The notes under the pieces: model-generated
Database searches by the model: none
Told to the model about the DNA's origin: nothing
What the model saw: only the letters and a program-made list of their open reading frames with translations
Shown here: in pieces, positions 6,584 through 12,236 of the stretch
How the letters are laid out: every line of letters starts with the position of its first letter
Numbering within the stretch: position 1 is the stretch's first letter
Made by a program: the position numbers and the translations under genes
Assembly: GCA_005877565.1 (NCBI GenBank)
Contig: VBOK01000034.1
Span: 1-12,236, forward strand
Source of the DNA: Nitrospirota bacterium
Lineage (GTDB): Bacteria; Nitrospirota; Nitrospiria; Nitrospirales; NS-4
DNA: 12,236 bases
Direction of reading: 5' to 3'

Positions 6584-6607
6584 TAGGGACAGCGCAGCAC
6601 GTCCCTA
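6584..6607 (+). promoter_or_regulatory. Leader hairpin 1 (7-bp inverted repeat)
   Basis: TAGGGAC (6584-6590) pairs with GTCCCTA (6601-6607) across a 10-base loop. No T-run follows on the plus strand, so it is not a simple terminator. It lies in the long leader upstream of the NusG-like gene. Confidence 0.3.
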
Positions 6608-6677
6608 AACAAGCATAAGGCACTCAGCGGACGACTCTTCTCCATGTGCGGATGGAATAAACGGCCAAGGGCATGGT

Positions 6678-6712
6678 AGCCCCCCGCAGGCTGGCAAGCC
6701 AGCGGGAGGGCT
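6678..6712 (+). promoter_or_regulatory. Leader hairpin 2 (long, strong) upstream of the antiterminator gene
   Basis: A 35-base imperfect hairpin can be drawn. AGCCC (6678-6682) pairs with GGGCT (6708-6712). One bulged A (6707) precedes CCCGC/GCGGG (6683-6687/6702-6706). After an A-A mismatch GGCT pairs with AGCC around a GGCA loop. That is 14 base pairs, mostly G-C, with no T-run after it. It lies about 100 bases before the start of the NusG-like gene, where a recognition element for a specialised antiterminator would be expected. Confidence 0.45.
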
Positions 6713-6800
6713 GACGATCCCCGGCTCATTGAGGCTAGGGACCTTGGCCGCCAGCAATCTGGACGATGACATTGGTCTGGTCGGAGAGTGATCAGAACCG

Positions 6801-6807
6801 AAGGGGG
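6801..6807 (+). promoter_or_regulatory. Ribosome binding site deciding a TTG start at 6815
   Basis: AAGGGGG (6801-6807) is 7 bases before TTG 6815. The upstream in-frame GTG at 6788 has GGAGA touching it, too close to work well. Confidence 0.5.
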
Positions 6808-6814
6808 CAGAGCC

Positions 6815-7393
6815 TTGCCAGAAGACCTCACGGCAGAGACTGAGCGGCCGAGTTTCACGACGACCGATCAGAGCCTGGACTCGAACGCGGGAGCACGGAA
6901 GTGGTATGCCCTCTGGAGCAAAAGCCACTGCGAGCAGCTGGTCTTTGACCAATTAGCTGCCAGGGGATTTCAGGCGTTTCTCCCCAAGATCGAGGTCTGG
7001 TCCCGACGAAACGGGGGGCGGCACCGCATCCCCGTTCCCATGTTTCCCGGTTACCTGTTCCTCCACCATGCCATGGATCTGAACAGTTACATCGAGGTTC
7101 TCAAGACGAGGGAACTGGTCCGCATCCTGGGCGATGGACGTGACCGTCTGGCAGTAATCCCGGATGCGGAGGTCGAAGCAATCCAGAAGGTGGTGCAGGC
7201 TCACCTGCCCGCCCTTCTCTATCCCTACTTGCATGAGGGCCAACGAGTCCGGATCACGAAAGGGCCTCTCGCCGGGGTGGAAGGGATCCTGGTGCACACC
7301 AAGCCGAACAAGGGGCTGCTGGTCCTCTCCATCGAGCTGTTCCAGCGGAGCGTGGCCGTGGAGGTGGATTGCACGTTCGCAGTGCCGGCGTAG
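6815..7393 (+). CDS. NusG-like transcription antiterminator (UpxY/RfaH/LoaP type)
   Basis: This 192-aa protein is predicted to bind elongating RNA polymerase and let it read through the long downstream operon. The NGN domain begins at KWYALWSKSHCE (residues 29-40) and includes FLPKIEVWSRR and PMFPGYLF (about 75-82). The C-terminal KOW domain includes EGQRVRITKGPLAGVEGILV (141-160) and ends LFQRSVAVEVD. Specialised NusG paralogues of this kind usually sit at the head of polysaccharide operons, as here. TTG 6815 is chosen from its ribosome binding site; GTG 6788 would add nine residues. The gene is followed after 54 bases by the outer-membrane barrel gene. The long leader with two hairpins upstream is a natural place for its own target site. 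Confidence 0.9.
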   Translation: MPEDLTAETERPSFTTTDQSLDSNAGARKWYALWSKSHCEQLVFDQLAARGFQAFLPKIEVWSRRNGGRHRIPVPMFPGYLFLHHAMDLNSYIEVLKTRELVRILGDGRDRLAVIPDAEVEAIQKVVQAHLPALLYPYLHEGQRVRITKGPLAGVEGILVHTKPNKGLLVLSIELFQRSVAVEVDCTFAVPA

Positions 7394-7447
7394 CGGGTCA
7401 GCCAGACATGCTGCAGGGCGACCGGACATGCTATCCTTTCCTCGACC

Positions 7448-8532
7448 ATGGCCGGACACGGACACATCCTGCATGGGCTCCGCGTGGTGTTCGCTCATGT
7501 GTTCGTCGCCGGAGTCCTTCTCCCCACTGCAGCCCCAGCTCAACTCGTACCGTCCACTTCAGCCCAGACCTCAAGGCCGGTTACCAGTCCGTCCCGTTGA
7601 CAGTGGCGGGGGGCTACACCTTCGACTCGGAGACCTACAGCCGGCATTCTGAGTTGACGTCTGTCCAGATACGACAGCGAGGCTTGCTCGAGGTGAAGGT
7701 CATGCCAGACCCGGTGTTGACACTCTCCGTCTCAGGGGCTTACTTCCAGACGAAAACGCCGACGGAATTCAACCTCACAACGGGGCTGGCAGCGAGACGC
7801 GTGTTGGCCGAGCGCTACACCGCGAATCCAGGGTTTACCTACCGGTTCGATCCGCTGACGACGGTCAAAGGGGACTATACCTTCTCGAAGGACCTGCTGG
7901 CCGGAGGCGTGACGATCGATTCGCACATTGAGAACCTGACTCTGGACTATCGGCTCAGCCCAAGAGACACAGTGGGACCCGGGTATGTCGGCCGCCAGTT
8001 CGCGTTTGCCGGCTTCCCGGCACTGACCTCCCACGCATTCACCCTGGGCTGGTCGCACGAGCTCACACCACTGACCACGTTCACGCTGCGCGGAGGTCCG
8101 CGCTTGACCGAGGGAACGGTAGACCGTCTTCCCGAAGCCTCGGCGTCCATCCGCCACACGCTGAAGAACGGCGAACTGTCGCTCTCGTATGCCAGCACCC
8201 TGACCACGGTCATCGGGCAGGCCGCTGCCGCAATGGCTCAGGGCATTACAGGGAAGGCCACGACGGAACTGCTGCCCAGGCTGGTGCTCAGTGCGGGGCC
8301 GGCCATCTACAAGGTCTCAAGCGACGCGTTCAAGGCTACGGTCTACTCGGTGATCCTTGAAGCCTCTCACCAGCTCACAAAGACGCTGGCCCTGCAGGCG
8401 TCGTACCAGTATAGCTTCCAGCGGGGCAGCTTCAACCCGCTCACGGGGCCGGCTGGACCAACAAATGTGGATATCTTGCACAACATCTTTCTGATCAGGC
8501 TGACCGTCACCTATCCTGCTCGGGTGGACTAG
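7448..8532 (+). CDS. Outer-membrane beta-barrel of the exopolysaccharide locus, apparent frameshift after signal peptide
   Basis: From about base 7560 the frame ending at 8532 encodes roughly 320 residues of alternating hydrophobic/polar strands with aromatic ends, for example VAGGYTFDSETY, FTYRFDPLTTVKGDYTF and LQASYQYSFQRGSF. This is typical of an outer-membrane barrel in exosortase-linked polysaccharide loci. That frame opens at 7369 (ATG at 7408), but its N-terminus is arginine- and proline-rich and not a signal peptide. A good signal peptide is encoded in another frame from ATG 7448: MAGHGHILHGLRVVFAHVFV followed by AGVLLPTAAPA|Q. Joining the two needs one missing base between about 7530 and 7560. 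This is a real frameshift mutation or a sequencing error. The likely role is the channel through which polysaccharide crosses the outer membrane with the OPX protein encoded 10 bases downstream. Confidence 0.7.
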
Positions 8533-8542
8533 GAGAGTACCG

Positions 8543-9148
8543 ATGCTGAGGCACTTTCGCAGGGCGCTCTTTGCAACACTGGTCATGCTGGCGCTGACCA
8601 CCACAGGGCTCGGGTCAGCCTCACCGCCAGCCTCAGGGCCGAAATCAGAGCCCATTCACGAGCAGGGAGAGTATCGCATCGGGCCCGAAGACGTGCTCGA
8701 CATCTCCGTCTGGAACAACACGGCAATCAGCCGCACCGTTCCGGTGAGGCCGGACGGCAAAATCTCACTCCCGCTCCTGAACGACGTGCAGGCGGCAGGA
8801 CTGACCCCGATGCAACTCCGGGATGTCCTCAACAAGAAGCTGGCCGAGTACCTACCCACACCCGAAGTCTCGGTCATCGTTCGGGAAGTCCATAGCTTCA
8901 AGGTCTCCGTGATCGGAGAGGTCAAAAGGCCCGGACGCCATGAGCTGAAGAGCCGCGCTACCGTGCTGGACGCCTTGGCCATGGCCGAAGGGCTCGGGGA
9001 GTTCGCCTCCCGGGGACGCATCGTCATTCTCAGGCCCGAGGGGAACACCTTGAAACGGATCCCGTTTAACTACAACAAGGTCGTCTCGGCGGACGGAGAG
9101 CTGGAGAACTTCATGCTCCAGCCTGGCGACATCGTTGTGGTGCCCTAG
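8543..9148 (+). CDS. Short polysaccharide export (OPX/Wza-family) protein
   Basis: This 201-aa protein starts at ATG 8543, shortly after AGGAGAG. It has a signal peptide (residues 1-26; RHFRRALFATLVMLALTTTG, cleavage near GSA-SPP). The polysaccharide export domain (about 42-115) contains YRIGPEDVLDISVW and VRPDGKISLPL. One SLBB-type domain (about 119-170) includes VSVIGEVKRPGRHEL. The end is LQPGDIVVVP. Wza itself is about 380 aa, with a lipid-modified cysteine and a C-terminal membrane helix. This protein has no cysteine at all and stops right after the SLBB region, so it is probably periplasmic or peripherally attached. It would need the adjacent beta-barrel to cross the outer membrane. It sits tightly between the barrel and Wzz genes in the operon. 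Confidence 0.9.
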   Translation: MLRHFRRALFATLVMLALTTTGLGSASPPASGPKSEPIHEQGEYRIGPEDVLDISVWNNTAISRTVPVRPDGKISLPLLNDVQAAGLTPMQLRDVLNKKLAEYLPTPEVSVIVREVHSFKVSVIGEVKRPGRHELKSRATVLDALAMAEGLGEFASRGRIVILRPEGNTLKRIPFNYNKVVSADGELENFMLQPGDIVVVP

Positions 9149-9175
9149 GCAGGCCGGCGCTGACCGGAGCCGGAC

Positions 9176-10765
9176 ATGGAAGACACGAGAAACACCACAG
9201 GATTGGATGTCTTGCTGGAGGTGTGGAGTCGGCGGAAGTGGTTGGCGATCCTCATGTTCATGGGGCCGTTGGCGGCGTCCGTGAGCGTGGCGATCGCCCT
9301 GCCGTACCTCTATCGTTCGTCAGCCACCCTGCTCGTGGAACGACCGGAAGTTGCGGAGACCTTCGTCAAGTCTTCCGTCACGGGCGAACTGGAGACGCGG
9401 CTACACACCATCAGCCGGGAGATCTTGAGCCGGTCGAGGCTCCAAGAGCTGATCACCCGATTCGACCTCTATCCGGAATTTCGCAAACGGGCGACCCCGG
9501 AAGAGGTCGTCGAGCGGATGCGCCGCGATATTCACATGGAGTTCATGGCAGCGGAACTGCAATACGGGCGCGGCCCGACCATCGCCTTTACCCTCAGTTT
9601 CCGAGGCAGGGACCCGGAAACCGTGGCGAACGTGACCAACATCCTGGCATCCATGTTTGTCGAGGAGAACGTCAAGATCCGCGAACGACAGGCGAGTGGA
9701 ACAGCCGAGTTCCTGCGCGCTCAACTTGAAGAGATGAAGGGGAAACTGGACCAAGAGGAGCGACGGCTGGGTGAGTTTAAGGAGAGCCACATCGGCGAAC
9801 TGCCGGAACAGATGGAGGCGAACCTGGCCACCCTGCAACGGCTGAATACAGAGATGCGGCTCAACAAAGAGAACCAGATGCGAGTCCTGGAGCGGCTCGA
9901 GCGGGAGAAACTGACACGACAACTTGCCCAGGCCCGGGCGTCAGGAGCTGATGGCAACACACCCGTTTCTGGAGGTGACGGTGAGGCGCTCACCGCCCGG
10001 CTCTCCAGGCTGAACCAAGAGCTGACGGAACTCCGCTCGCGCTTCAGCGAGAAGTACCCGGACGTGATCCGAGTGAAGGCCGAGATCGCCGCCCTGGAGG
10101 GACAACTCTCGGAGACAAAGACAGACGAGCGGGCCGCCACGAACGCCACAGCGCCGGCGAACCTGTCTCCTCCCCGGCATCGGAAGGTCCGCAGCGAAGG
10201 GGAGAAGGAGCTCGACGCGCTCAAGGAGGAAGAGAAGACTCTCCGACAGTCTGTCGCGACCTACCAGCGGCGCGTGGAACTCGCGCCCCACCGCGAGCAA
10301 GAATTCCAAGAGCTGTCGCGGGACTATAAGACGATGAAAGAGCTGTACAACGCGCTGTTGCAGCGGTACCAGGAAGCCCTGGTGGCAGCGAGTATGGAGC
10401 AAGGGCAGAAGGGGGACCAGTTCCGGATCTTGGATCCGGCCATTCCCGCGACAAGCCCAAGTGCGCCGAATCGCTTCCGGCTGCTCCTGATCGGGCTGAT
10501 GCTGTCCGGCATGCTCGCCGCCGGCGTGGTGAAGCTGGCCGAGCATCGCGATACGTCCTTCCACACGGTAAACGAGCTCCGCGACTTCGCCAAGGTGCCA
10601 GTGTTGGTGCGCATTCCTCGCATTGTCACCAAGGCCGACATTGCCCGACGACGATGGCAGTTCTGTCTTGCGCTGCTGGTCCTGGCGATCCTTGTGGTCA
10701 CAACCTACCACGTCGCCCAGGGGAACGAACAATTGGTCTGGATGCTCGACTGGAGCCGCTCCTGA
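9176..10765 (+). CDS. Wzz-type polysaccharide chain-length determinant / co-polymerase
   Basis: This 529-aa inner-membrane protein sets polysaccharide chain length and couples to export. The N-terminal Wzz domain begins at LLEVWSRRKWLAILMF, with transmembrane helix 1 at about residues 22-44. A long charged periplasmic region of coiled coil follows (about 165-310 and 340-410, rich in E, K, R, Q), with a less ordered insert (about 255-345). A proline-rich PAIPATSPSAPNRF precedes transmembrane helix 2 (about 435-455). A third helix (about 496-513) and a short tail follow, as in PEP-CTERM-type chain-length proteins. There is no kinase domain; the kinase is encoded separately, starting one base after the stop. 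ATG 9176 has GGAG at suitable spacing. Confidence 0.92.
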   Translation: MEDTRNTTGLDVLLEVWSRRKWLAILMFMGPLAASVSVAIALPYLYRSSATLLVERPEVAETFVKSSVTGELETRLHTISREILSRSRLQELITRFDLYPEFRKRATPEEVVERMRRDIHMEFMAAELQYGRGPTIAFTLSFRGRDPETVANVTNILASMFVEENVKIRERQASGTAEFLRAQLEEMKGKLDQEERRLGEFKESHIGELPEQMEANLATLQRLNTEMRLNKENQMRVLERLEREKLTRQLAQARASGADGNTPVSGGDGEALTARLSRLNQELTELRSRFSEKYPDVIRVKAEIAALEGQLSETKTDERAATNATAPANLSPPRHRKVRSEGEKELDALKEEEKTLRQSVATYQRRVELAPHREQEFQELSRDYKTMKELYNALLQRYQEALVAASMEQGQKGDQFRILDPAIPATSPSAPNRFRLLLIGLMLSGMLAAGVVKLAEHRDTSFHTVNELRDFAKVPVLVRIPRIVTKADIARRRWQFCLALLVLAILVVTTYHVAQGNEQLVWMLDWSRS

Positions 10766-10766
10766 A

Positions 10767-11540
10767 ATGGCACGGGAAGGAATGGCTGAACCGCAAGTAA
10801 TCGACGAGCACTTGGTGTCCCTCCATGCTCCGGCTTCGTATGAGGCGGAGCAGTACCGAACGCTCGCCCACACGATCGAGTTGATGCACAAGGACATGGG
10901 CCTTCGTGTGCTGGCGGTCACCAGCGCGACGGCCGGAGACGGCAAAACCACCACGTCGATTAACCTCGCAGGGGCGTTAGCTCAAACCTCAGAGGCAAGG
11001 GTCATATTGGTGTGCGCTGACCTACGCAAACCATCCGTGATCGAACACCTTGGTAGGGAATACCCGCACCTAGTCGGGCTCTCGACCGCACTCCAGAACC
11101 CGGCGTACACGTTGACGCAGGTTGCCGAGCGCCTTCAACGCAACCTGTCTGTGCTGTCGGCTGGCCCATGCCCAGACAACCCTTACGAGGTTCTCAAATC
11201 GCCCCGGCTGGGCGAACTGTTACAAGAGGCACGCCAGCATTACGACTATATCGTGGTCGATACCCCGCCGCTGCTTCTCGTCCCCGATTGCCAGATCATC
11301 ACAAAGTGGGTCGACGGTTTTGTGATGGTGGTGGGCGCCCATAAAACGCCCCGAAAGCTGGTGGAGGAAGCACTGAATCTGCTGGATCCCGCAAGGCTAG
11401 TCGGCCTCGTCTTCAATTACGACGATCGTACACTCTCAGGTTACTACTACTACTACAATGCCGGCCAGCCCACCGCTCACCATGGGCAGAGCTGGTCGAG
11501 ACGATTGGTAACCACGCTGGGCCGCATGTTCTCTCGCTAG
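10767..11540 (+). CDS. Cytoplasmic tyrosine autokinase (BY-kinase, CpsD/CapB type)
   Basis: This 257-aa P-loop kinase would phosphorylate its own C-terminal tyrosines and act with the Wzz partner in polysaccharide assembly. Walker A is ATAGDGKTT (G57-T62, K60), Walker A' is VILVCADLRKPS (D85), and Walker B is YIVVDTPP (D165). The tyrosine cluster is a run of five (Y226-Y230), followed by only about 27 residues. The usual EX2RX2R oligomerisation motif reads E28-Q-Y-R31-T-L-A34, so the last arginine is missing. The open frame extends upstream to 10623 inside the Wzz gene. ATG 10767, one base past the Wzz stop and 11 bases after GGAG, is preferred; ATG 10782 is also possible. The spacing implies coupling to the Wzz gene. 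Confidence 0.92.
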   Translation: MAREGMAEPQVIDEHLVSLHAPASYEAEQYRTLAHTIELMHKDMGLRVLAVTSATAGDGKTTTSINLAGALAQTSEARVILVCADLRKPSVIEHLGREYPHLVGLSTALQNPAYTLTQVAERLQRNLSVLSAGPCPDNPYEVLKSPRLGELLQEARQHYDYIVVDTPPLLLVPDCQIITKWVDGFVMVVGAHKTPRKLVEEALNLLDPARLVGLVFNYDDRTLSGYYYYYNAGQPTAHHGQSWSRRLVTTLGRMFSR

Positions 11541-11779
11541 AGCCCGCCGAAAGCTTTCGAGAAAGTAGACACCCTACGGCGCCGACGTTGGCGTTTGTAA
11601 AGTGTCTGAATTAACGAATGACTCTCCGCTTTGGATTCCCTGATTCCCACGATTGAAATTGGAGGCTTCACCCGATTGTCCTTTTCGCCCGCTGATGCGA
11701 TGTATGGTGAGGTAAAATGAGGCAAAAGGGGAACACGTTGGTTCTGAAAGAAGGCAGGAGGAACGAGTTCCGTGGAGCG

Positions 11780-11808
11780 GGCAACAGTGCGCTCACGGAG
11801 CGCTTGCC
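11780..11808 (+). promoter_or_regulatory. Hairpin just upstream of the GGDEF-like gene
   Basis: GGCAA (11780-11784) pairs with TTGCC (11804-11808). GCGCTC (11789-11794) pairs with GAGCGC (11798-11803) around an ACG loop, with a four-base bulge CAGT on the left. It ends 15 bases before the AGGAGGT ribosome binding site and could affect translation or transcription of the next gene. Confidence 0.35.
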
Positions 11809-11823
11809 TTCAACTCCGACCTC

Positions 11824-11830
11824 AGGAGGT
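11824..11830 (+). promoter_or_regulatory. Ribosome binding site deciding a GTG start at 11837
   Basis: AGGAGGT (11824-11830) is a near-perfect site with 6 bases to GTG 11837. It favours that start over the in-frame ATG at 11717, which has a GAGGT only 3 bases upstream. Confidence 0.6.
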
Positions 11831-11836
11831 GGAGCG

Positions 11837-12236
11837 GTGTCCGACATGCGGGGGGAGTCCGTGCGGTGCTCATGCGGCGTCGCCCTGGAGGGTCGGCTGG
11901 GGCAGGCTTACAACGAACAAACTTTTCTGTACTTCTTGGCGATCGAACGGAAGCGCTCCGAACGCTCGGGCCGCCCCTTCCTGCTTCTGCTGGTGGATCT
12001 GAAGGAACAGGAAGGAGCAAGTGCGCGACTTGAATCCATGGTCGCCCCCAAGCTCTTCTCGGCTCTGTGGCTCTGTCTCCGCGAGACTGACTGCGTCGGC
12101 TGGTACCGCGAGGAGCGGGTGGCCGGAGCCGTGCTCACCGGGCTTGGCGATGAGCCCCCGTCGGAAGTCTGCCGCCTCGTTGGTCAAAGGGTCAGTGGAG
12201 TGCTTTCCGAAGGACTGCCCTCGAATGTTACCCGCC
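11837..12236 (+). CDS. Protein with degenerate GGDEF-like domain, truncated by window edge
   Basis: The first 133 codons are present and the rest lies beyond the window. The N-terminus has a CSCG pair (C11/C13), then AYNEQTFLYFLAIERKRSER (about 25-44) and PFLLLLVDLK (47-56). These match the first helix and strand of a GGDEF domain (ERaRR...pfaLlllDlD). LCLRETDCVGWYREERVAGAVL follows (79-100). At the place where diguanylate cyclases have R-tD-vgRyGGDEFavlL the signature reads REERV, so no cyclic di-GMP synthesis is expected. I recall similar proteins near sugar transferases in Nitrospira polysaccharide loci and suggest a regulatory or scaffolding role. GTG 11837 is chosen from AGGAGGT. The same frame is open back to ATG 11717, which would add a low-complexity 40-residue N-terminus. 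Confidence 0.7.
   Translation, partial: MSDMRGESVRCSCGVALEGRLGQAYNEQTFLYFLAIERKRSERSGRPFLLLLVDLKEQEGASARLESMVAPKLFSALWLCLRETDCVGWYREERVAGAVLTGLGDEPPSEVCRLVGQRVSGVLSEGLPSNVTR

Larger units (their letters stand above)
11541..11836 (+). other. Spacer between BY-kinase and GGDEF-like gene with several inverted repeats
   Basis: The spacer starts with a perfect 12-base palindrome CGAAAGCTTTCG (11548-11559). A loose dyad AGACAC/GTGTCT follows (11567-11572/11602-11607), enclosing CGCC/GGCG. There is no T-run, so it is not a classical terminator. A tandem 10-mer repeat, TGAGG-x-AAAA twice, lies at 11708-11727. No convincing promoter was found. If the downstream gene starts at ATG 11717, part of this stretch is coding. 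Confidence 0.35.

Noticed and set aside
6544..6952. Minus-strand open frames across the NusG-like leader
   Set aside because: They overlap the leader hairpins and the start of a well-supported plus-strand gene, and their translations show no domain or natural start.
9941..10954. 337-codon minus-strand open frame
   Set aside because: It is antisense to the Wzz-type gene and the start of the BY-kinase, both strongly supported by motifs.
11548..11607. Inverted repeats after the BY-kinase as a rho-independent terminator
   Set aside because: Neither the palindrome nor the AGACAC/GTGTCT dyad is followed by a T-run, and the dyad is loose. Kept only as possible regulatory structure.

Overview
The window looks like part of a GC-rich bacterial chromosome, most likely a member of the Nitrospirota (Nitrospira-like). 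This is inferred from gene content: an exopolysaccharide locus of the type linked to exosortase/PEP-CTERM systems, a choice-of-anchor P type secreted-protein remnant, a small CxxC...CLNCG zinc-ribbon protein, a NarL-type response regulator and PilZ genes. No rRNA, tRNA, CRISPR array or transposase was seen.

Left part (1-3240): a truncated minus-strand gene of unknown function is divergent from a three-gene plus-strand unit. That unit is a two-repeat ThyX-like protein (635-2098), an unrecognised 252-aa protein (2110-2868) and a small beta-rich protein (2859-3194). It is closed by a clear rho-independent terminator at 3206-3240. A near-consensus sigma-70 promoter (TTGACG-N17-TATGAT, 599-627) ends 7 nt before the ATG at 635, so the first gene is predicted to be read from a leaderless mRNA. 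The ThyX catalytic signature is divided between the two repeats of the protein.

Middle part (3240-6780): single genes with long spacers. They are a zinc-ribbon protein, a NarL/FixJ response regulator without a neighbouring kinase, two tandem minus-strand PilZ-domain paralogues whose RxxxR motif is degenerate, and a decayed, 5'-truncated choice-of-anchor P gene. The PilZ genes have recognisable promoter or operator elements. A roughly 500-base region at 6309-6814 holds direct repeats around a candidate promoter, then two hairpins. It looks like the control region and leader of the next operon.

Right part (6815-12236): a plus-strand exopolysaccharide operon. It encodes a NusG-like (UpxY/RfaH/LoaP type) antiterminator, an outer-membrane beta-barrel, a short polysaccharide export (OPX) protein, a Wzz-type chain-length regulator and a cytoplasmic BY-kinase. 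After a 296-base spacer comes the start of a protein with a degenerate GGDEF-like domain, cut by the window edge. The antiterminator presumably lets RNA polymerase read the long operon. The barrel and short OPX protein would form the outer-membrane exit, and the Wzz protein and BY-kinase would set export and chain length. The barrel gene carries its signal peptide in a different frame from its body, which points to a one-base indel near 7530-7560.

Most function calls rest on motifs read by eye. Motif positions were counted by hand and may be off by a residue or two.
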